A stretch of DNA of 64,000 bases from Neurospora tetraspora (Eukaryota; Ascomycota; Sordariomycetes; Sordariales; Sordariaceae), in contig NW_026944388.1 in the NCBI RefSeq assembly GCF_033439725.1, forward strand, positions 3,224,001 to 3,288,000. Reading direction: 5' to 3'. The position numbers were made by a program, and so were the translations under genes. The notes beneath the pieces are model-generated. The model ran no database searches. It was not told the origin of the DNA and saw nothing but the letters and a program-made list of their open reading frames with translations. This document shows positions 59,195 to 64,000 of this stretch, piece after piece; the first letter of the stretch is position 1, and each line of letters starts with the position of its first letter.

Positions 59195-59753
59195 GTTCTT
59201 CAGTCTTGAGTCGAGTTTTGGGGGGGGGGTCTCTCTGTTTGTGGGTTTTGTGGCTGCTGGTGGATGGAAGTATAGGAGGGAGTAGGAGGGAGGTATTATC
59301 ATTATGAGTCGGGGCGATATATAAGAGAGAGGAGGGAAGGGACACGAACGATACTGAGAACTAATGAACTGCAGGTTTGATCTGACAAGGCATCGTGATA
59401 TTTGCCAACGAGAAAAAGAAACTGAATCTGCAGCCGAACAAAAAAAGCTAAGGAAGGGAAACATTGCTCTTTTGGGAGAAAAGGGACAGCGCGGTGTTAT
59501 TTGTTCTTCATATTAGGTAGCTTCAAAATCGGATATGGTAGGAAGGAAAGGAACGAGGAATGAGTCAAATGGGCGAACAGTACCAAGCTATCATCAATGA
59601 CTCGGATTGTTCATGCGTTTGTGGTGATGAAAGTTCCGGTGTCTTGTGCAGCAGTCATTGAGTTCGTTGAAGTCTCAGTCATCTCGGTCGGAGTTTACCG
59701 CACGTTTCTCATAAGCACCTGTTATGCTTAAAATATCTTATCAACACCACAAA

Positions 59754-59824
59754 GCGCCAGTGGTTTAGTGGTAAAATCCATCGTTGCCATCGATGGGCCC
59801 CGCGTTCGATTCGCGGCTGGCGCA
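59754..59824 (+). tRNA. tRNA-Gly (anticodon GCC)
   Basis: 71 bases forming a full cloverleaf: acceptor GCGCCAG pairs with CTGGCGC, discriminator A. The D arm carries TGGTTTAGTGG (A box), the anticodon stem CATCG/CGATG encloses loop TTGCCAT with anticodon GCC, and the T arm GCGTTCGATTCGC holds the B box. It matches the yeast tRNA-Gly(GCC) pattern. No intron. CCA is not encoded, as expected for a eukaryote. Confidence 0.97.
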
Positions 59825-59834
59825 GTGATTTCTC

Positions 59835-59839
59835 TTTTT
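59835..59839 (+). terminator. RNA polymerase III terminator of tRNA-Gly
   Basis: Run of five T, 11 bases after the tRNA 3' end, the usual pol III stop. Confidence 0.8.
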
Positions 59840-60284
59840 GCATTTTCTTCATGCAAAGGATAACACAGTTCAGAGTGTCTGTTTCTAAGGCAATGATGAA
59901 CGAGCAACTCGTCAATCGAGTTGCGATCTTTCCAGTGTCTCTATCCTTTCAATGTAAGATAACCTTGTTTTCTCATTACCGGTTTAACGGTATCCCAAAT
60001 TTAAGTTGTAGTAGCATCGTTTTTCACAGACAAAGCAAAGCTTGAGAACGTGATTTCCTATACATTCGTTACCCGTCCGTCTATTCCCCCCTTCTTTATG
60101 TGTGTCCATCTATCATATTTGTTTATCTCCAGATCAATCCATCATAATATACCCAATAACAACCCATAGATGTACATCCCTTTCACCAAAATCAAAATCA
60201 TATTTCCCTTCAAGAATCTTACAACACAACCATATATATATACTCTTCTCACCCGCATCATCCCACACAACCTTACCCATCCAC

Positions 60285-62817
60285 CTAGTTAGGCAGCGGC
60301 TCCTCCACCGCCTTCGCCCAACTCCTAAACCACTCCAACGCCTCTGGATTCGCCACACTAGCATTCGTCTTCACCCTCAACCCACTCAAAATCTGCTTAA
60401 CAGCAACCTCGATCTTCTTCCCATTCCCCGTCCTCGGGATGCCCGCCGGTCCGCACTCCTCCACCACTCCCGGAACATGTCTGGGACTCAACTCGCGCTT
60501 AATCACGTTCTTGATCCTGTCCCTCACTTCCGAACTAAAAGACTTGCCGGGCACCATGACCACAAAAAGGCAAACCGTCTCGTCGCGATCAAACTCGCGT
60601 CTGCGGCCGACGCACACCGCGTCTTCGACTTCGCTTGCAAAGAAGCGGGTGAGCACGTTATAGATTTCGGCCGACCCGAAGCGGACGCCGGCGGGCTTGA
60701 GAACACCGTCACTGCGGCCCAACATGACCAAAGCGCCCGTGGACGGGTCCATGCGCACAAAGTCGCCGTGGTGCCACATGGCGGTGCCGAAGCGTTCAAA
60801 GTAAGCGGCGCGGTACTTGTCGTCGCCGCCGGGGCCGAAGAAAGTCAACGGTTGGCAGGGGAACGGCTTAAGGCAGACGAGATCGCCTTCGGAGCCTACG
60901 GGGTCGACGGGCCGCGGGTCGGAGGCGTCGGAGGCGGAATCGATTACGCTGATGGCCATTCCCAGACCGGCGCATTGGACTTCGCCGGCGCGGACGGGGA
61001 GTAAGGGGCAGGGGGCGCCGAAGAGGGAGATGATGTCTGTGCCGCCGGTGATGGAGGCTAGGTTGATGGTGGAGGGGAAGGCGGTGTAGACGAAGGCGAA
61101 GGTGGAGGGCGGGAGGGGGGCAGCGGTGGAGTAGATGGCTTCGAGATAGGAGAGGTCGAGGTTGTGGATGGGGTCAATGGGGCGGACGTTGTTGGCTTCG
61201 AGCGTGGTTAGGTAGGCGGCTGAGGTGCCGAAGTGGGTTACCTTCAGGGAGGAGAGGAGGCGCGGGAGCGAGAGGTGGCCGTGCGGGCGGAAGGGGGAGC
61301 CGGAGTAGAGGACCAGCGAGGCACCGCATGAGAGCGAGGAGACGGACCAGTGGTGCATCATCCACGAGGTGGTGGTGTAGTAGAGCATGCGCGAGCGCGG
61401 GGAGAGGTTGGAGTGGATGAAGAGCTCCTTCTTGTGCTGGAGGAGGGTGCCGGCGGCGGTGTGGACGATGGCCTTGGGCAGGCCGGTGGTGCCGCTGGAG
61501 TAGAGGACATAGAGAGGGTGCGAGGGAGGAAGCTGGGCGAAGACGAGGGGCTCCTCCTTGGGCGAGCTGTGAAGGAACTCGTCGTATTCCTCCGCCTTGA
61601 CGCCCTTGGCGCGGATCTCGTCCAGGCCGGTCTCGAAGTTCTTGAGGCCCTTGACTACGACAACGAGCTCGAGACCGTGCTTCTGCAGCGCCTCGACAAC
61701 CTCGAGGGTCTTGGTCTTGCCAGACCACTCCTTGCCGTTGTAGAGAGTGGCATTATCGGAGAAGAGAACTCTGGGCTTGATCTGAACAAGACGGTCCAAG
61801 ACGGCGCTGACACCGTTATCGGGGCTGATTCCCGTCCAGATGGCACCGAGAGAGGCGGCACTAAGTAGGGCGACCAAGGCTTGCACGTGGTTGGCAACAA
61901 AGCCAGCAACAACACTGTTCTCCTTCACTCCAGCGGCTCGGAGGGCGTTGGAGCATTGCCGGACCTGCTCTCTCAGCTCGTCCCATGTGGTTTCGGTGAG
62001 GTGCTCGTCGTTCTCGGTGGCGGTGATGACAGCAACATCGGATCCGTTGACTTCGGCATTTCCAGGGAACAGGAGGTTCTCGGCGAAGTTTAGTCGGGCA
62101 CCGGCGAAGAAGTCGGGCCTAGGGAACATGGGCGCATTTTCAGGGAGCACCTATAGTAGTCGACATGGTTAGTCTATACGAAGCAATACATAGGCCTTCT
62201 CCCAATGCGCTGGTTGGCTCGCAGTGTTTTATTTCCCAATAGGGGTATGTTTAGGGGTATAAGGGTCCGCCGTAGAATGTTCGGTAACCCCGACGACGAA
62301 ATGCGGTCATCAACATGGGCAAATGAGATGAGAGGGAATGCGTTCAAGCGACGCCCCGTATGAGACATCAGTTCCCCAACCCATCGCATCTACAGATATT
62401 GTAGACATCCTTCCGGTTGTACATTGTGCTTCGTGAACCGGAAGTGGGGGCTGAACAAAGTTGGGGTTGTCCGGGGTTCCCCATCTTCCCCATCTTCCCC
62501 CCTTTCCCCTTGACCCCGCGGAAAAGAAAATGAGACGGTTCGAGAATGGAAAACATCATCCATGGAAGCCAGCGGGATCGCATGAAGAAAAACAAAAAGA
62601 CTCAGCCACCCACCTCATCGAATAGCTTGGAATGCCTGATTCCGGTAAAGTGCCATGCCTCTTCCCAGAAGGCGGCAACGTTGTCGACTGACCACTTGTA
62701 GAGGGATGGATAATCGTTGAGCTGGAGGCCGTACTTGGAGTTCACATGCTCAAGGAACTTCCACATCTGCGTGGACTGGGGGTCCTGATGCCTCCAGAGC
62801 TCGTTGGTGACGGCCAT
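60285..62817 (-). CDS. acetoacetyl-CoA synthetase (EC 6.2.1.16)
   Basis: Cytosolic ligase that activates acetoacetate to acetoacetyl-CoA using ATP; it links ketone-body or leucine breakdown products to sterol and fatty acid synthesis. Exons 62817-62614 and 62150-60285 total 2070 nt, 689 residues, the usual AACS size. Opening: LWRHQDPQSTQMWKFLEHVN then NDYPSLYKWSVDNVAAFWEE, as in AACS rather than acetyl-CoA synthetase. Adenylation motifs: ATP loop YVLYSSGTTGLPK at about 282-294, the TGGTDIIS motif, WHHGDF, a GRSDGVLKPAGVRFG hinge and the catalytic lysine in PRTGNGKKIE (Lys646 or 647). The intron is 463 nt, the longest in the window; splicing joins FDE to VLPENAP. The start at 62817 (GCCATGGCC) is preferred over in-frame codons upstream, which add a non-family extension. 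Confidence 0.96.
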
Positions 62818-64000
62818 GGTGAAGGACTGAAGATGATTAAAAGATATATCTGGTAAAATAAAAGACGCGTGAAGCGAGAATGATGTCAATTTCCCAGGGA
62901 CGCGTGGGGGAGGAGTGATGACGATCCAGGTTGTCGCGGGGAAACTTCCACACTTTGGTCCGGGGTAACGGGGACTTGGGACAGTTATCAGATTCGGAAT
63001 CTGGGGTTCGTCGATCTCAAAAGAGGCTTCAACTGTTGCTCCTCCACTTTGCGTTCAATGCCCAGACCGAGAGTGGGAGACGTGGGTGTGGTGGTCGACG
63101 TGTTGTGCGGTCAGGGTGTACGTGATCACGGAGGCTCCAGGGAGGGTTGAAGATGGGGAGCCGCTACGGGTTTACCGTTACGGGTAGTTTCGGGCTTGTG
63201 GGCTAGAGTGCTGGGTTCACAGACCATAGTAGCGCCGCAGTATGCTGGATCAATGCCGGGGCATGCTCGAGTGCCACATGCCGCCGGCGATGGCCACCGG
63301 AATTGCAGAATGCTACAGCTGGCTGGAAAGGCAGAAAGGGAAGAAAATTCGGTGCTTGAGTGGCTGAGATCGTCCTCCCTCCGCGCTCCGATGGGATGGC
63401 CCGAGGTTTGACATTGGGACCCGTCCAAAGCCGAGTCTGGGCAAAGCTACCTCTAGACATTGGAAACCGCTGCAGAGACTTTAATTCGCCAAGAGTTTCC
63501 TAAAAGAGGCTTTAGGGTTGTTGCCATTGTTCAACACTCTTTCGAGTTTGAAGAAACCGGCAATCTTCTTTGACTTGTGAAACCCGACTAGATGAGACCA
63601 GGTTGTTGAAGAATGTGTAACAACGGTTGGAGTTGTTGGATGAGGGTTGTGGTCTGTTGGAGAAAGTCGAGAAGGCCAAGTCGGAAACGCGGAGGCGGAG
63701 ACCTCTCCAGTCATCCCAGACAAAGAAGCCATGCCTTGCTTCCATCTCATCTTCTATCCCGTCAATTAATCAATTCAACATACGTACCTTGCATATTCTT
63801 AACTGTCGGCACCCGTGAAACTCCAGGTAAAAGCCGTCATCATGATTCATGTCTCACGTCTGATGGTCATCAAGAAGGCCTCAATCTCTCTCGTCTTGGC
63901 GGCAGCTGTCGGGGTCAGCCAATTGCCGGCGCAGAGTCCAAGTCACACGATTGATGGTGCTTCTAGCGGGGGTGCGTAACGGGCTTGTAAAAAGATACGT
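62818..64000. other. right edge, acetoacetyl-CoA synthetase promoter
   Basis: No supportable gene up to the end of the window. The first few hundred bases should hold the AACS promoter and leader. Short open frames after 63480 lack protein-like features. Confidence 0.5.

Larger units (their letters stand above)
59195..60284. other. intergenic region with a tRNA gene
   Basis: Contains the end of the transcription-factor transcript on the left, tRNA-Gly at 59754-59824, and AT-rich sequence that is probably the 3' end of the acetoacetyl-CoA synthetase transcript on the right. Nothing else recognised. Confidence 0.5.

Overview
This is a eukaryotic nuclear window from a filamentous ascomycete, almost certainly order Sordariales (Neurospora/Sordaria/Podospora type). 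The reasons are short 55-460 nt introns with GT...AG ends and CTRAC-like branch sites, long gene-free 5' regions, a Tom22 of exactly 154 residues and a Gbeta of 358 residues that read like the Neurospora proteins, Zn2Cys6 and Fzo1-type genes typical of fungi, and an AT-rich, transition-riddled repeat that looks like the product of repeat-induced point mutation (RIP). There are no operons. Every coding call is a single gene with its own exon structure, which I rebuilt by hand; each set of exons closes in frame.

Layout. 1.9-5.0 kb: Nha1/Sod2-type Na+/H+ antiporter (+). 5.7-6.6 kb: tom22 (+). 9.2-13.6 kb: large ADF-H plus PH-like protein (-). 16.4-18.3 kb: PP2C phosphatase (-). 20.3-21.2 kb: ESCRT-III vps2 (-), divergent from the mitofusin fzo1 (+, 22.9-25.7 kb); a RIP-degraded transposon relic lies between their start codons. 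26.4-27.5 kb: nitrilase (+), convergent with an ADAL-type deaminase (-, 27.7-29.4 kb). 29.4-34.3 kb: almost 5 kb without a supportable gene. 34.3-35.6 kb: G-protein beta subunit gnb-1 (+). 40.0-41.0 kb: phosducin-like protein (+). 43.6-46.2 kb: unrecognised single-pass membrane protein (+). 47.8-48.8 kb: RanBP1 (+). 49.9-50.3 kb: possible 61-residue spliced gene (+). 50.6-51.7 kb: Taf14/YEATS protein (+). 53.3-53.7 kb: a clean TA-flanked MITE. 55.7-59.2 kb: Zn2Cys6 transcription factor (+). 59.75 kb: tRNA-Gly(GCC). 60.3-62.8 kb: acetoacetyl-CoA synthetase (-). Both window edges are without a convincing gene.

The genes are mostly conserved housekeeping functions: ion homeostasis, mitochondrial outer membrane import and fusion, actin, endosomal sorting, nuclear transport, transcription and purine/ketone-body metabolism. 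The one pairing with an evident functional link is the Gbeta gene followed on the same strand by a phosducin-like gene, since phosducin-like proteins act as Gbeta folding factors. The most unusual material is non-coding: a 877-bp element with 79-bp inverted termini and three internal copies of a ~120-bp repeat, a 358-bp mariner/pogo-like MITE full of TCGTTA motifs, a tRNA-like A-box/B-box segment ending in a 39-nt poly(A) tract, and several perfect decamer tandem arrays. I found no evidence of a new multi-gene system.
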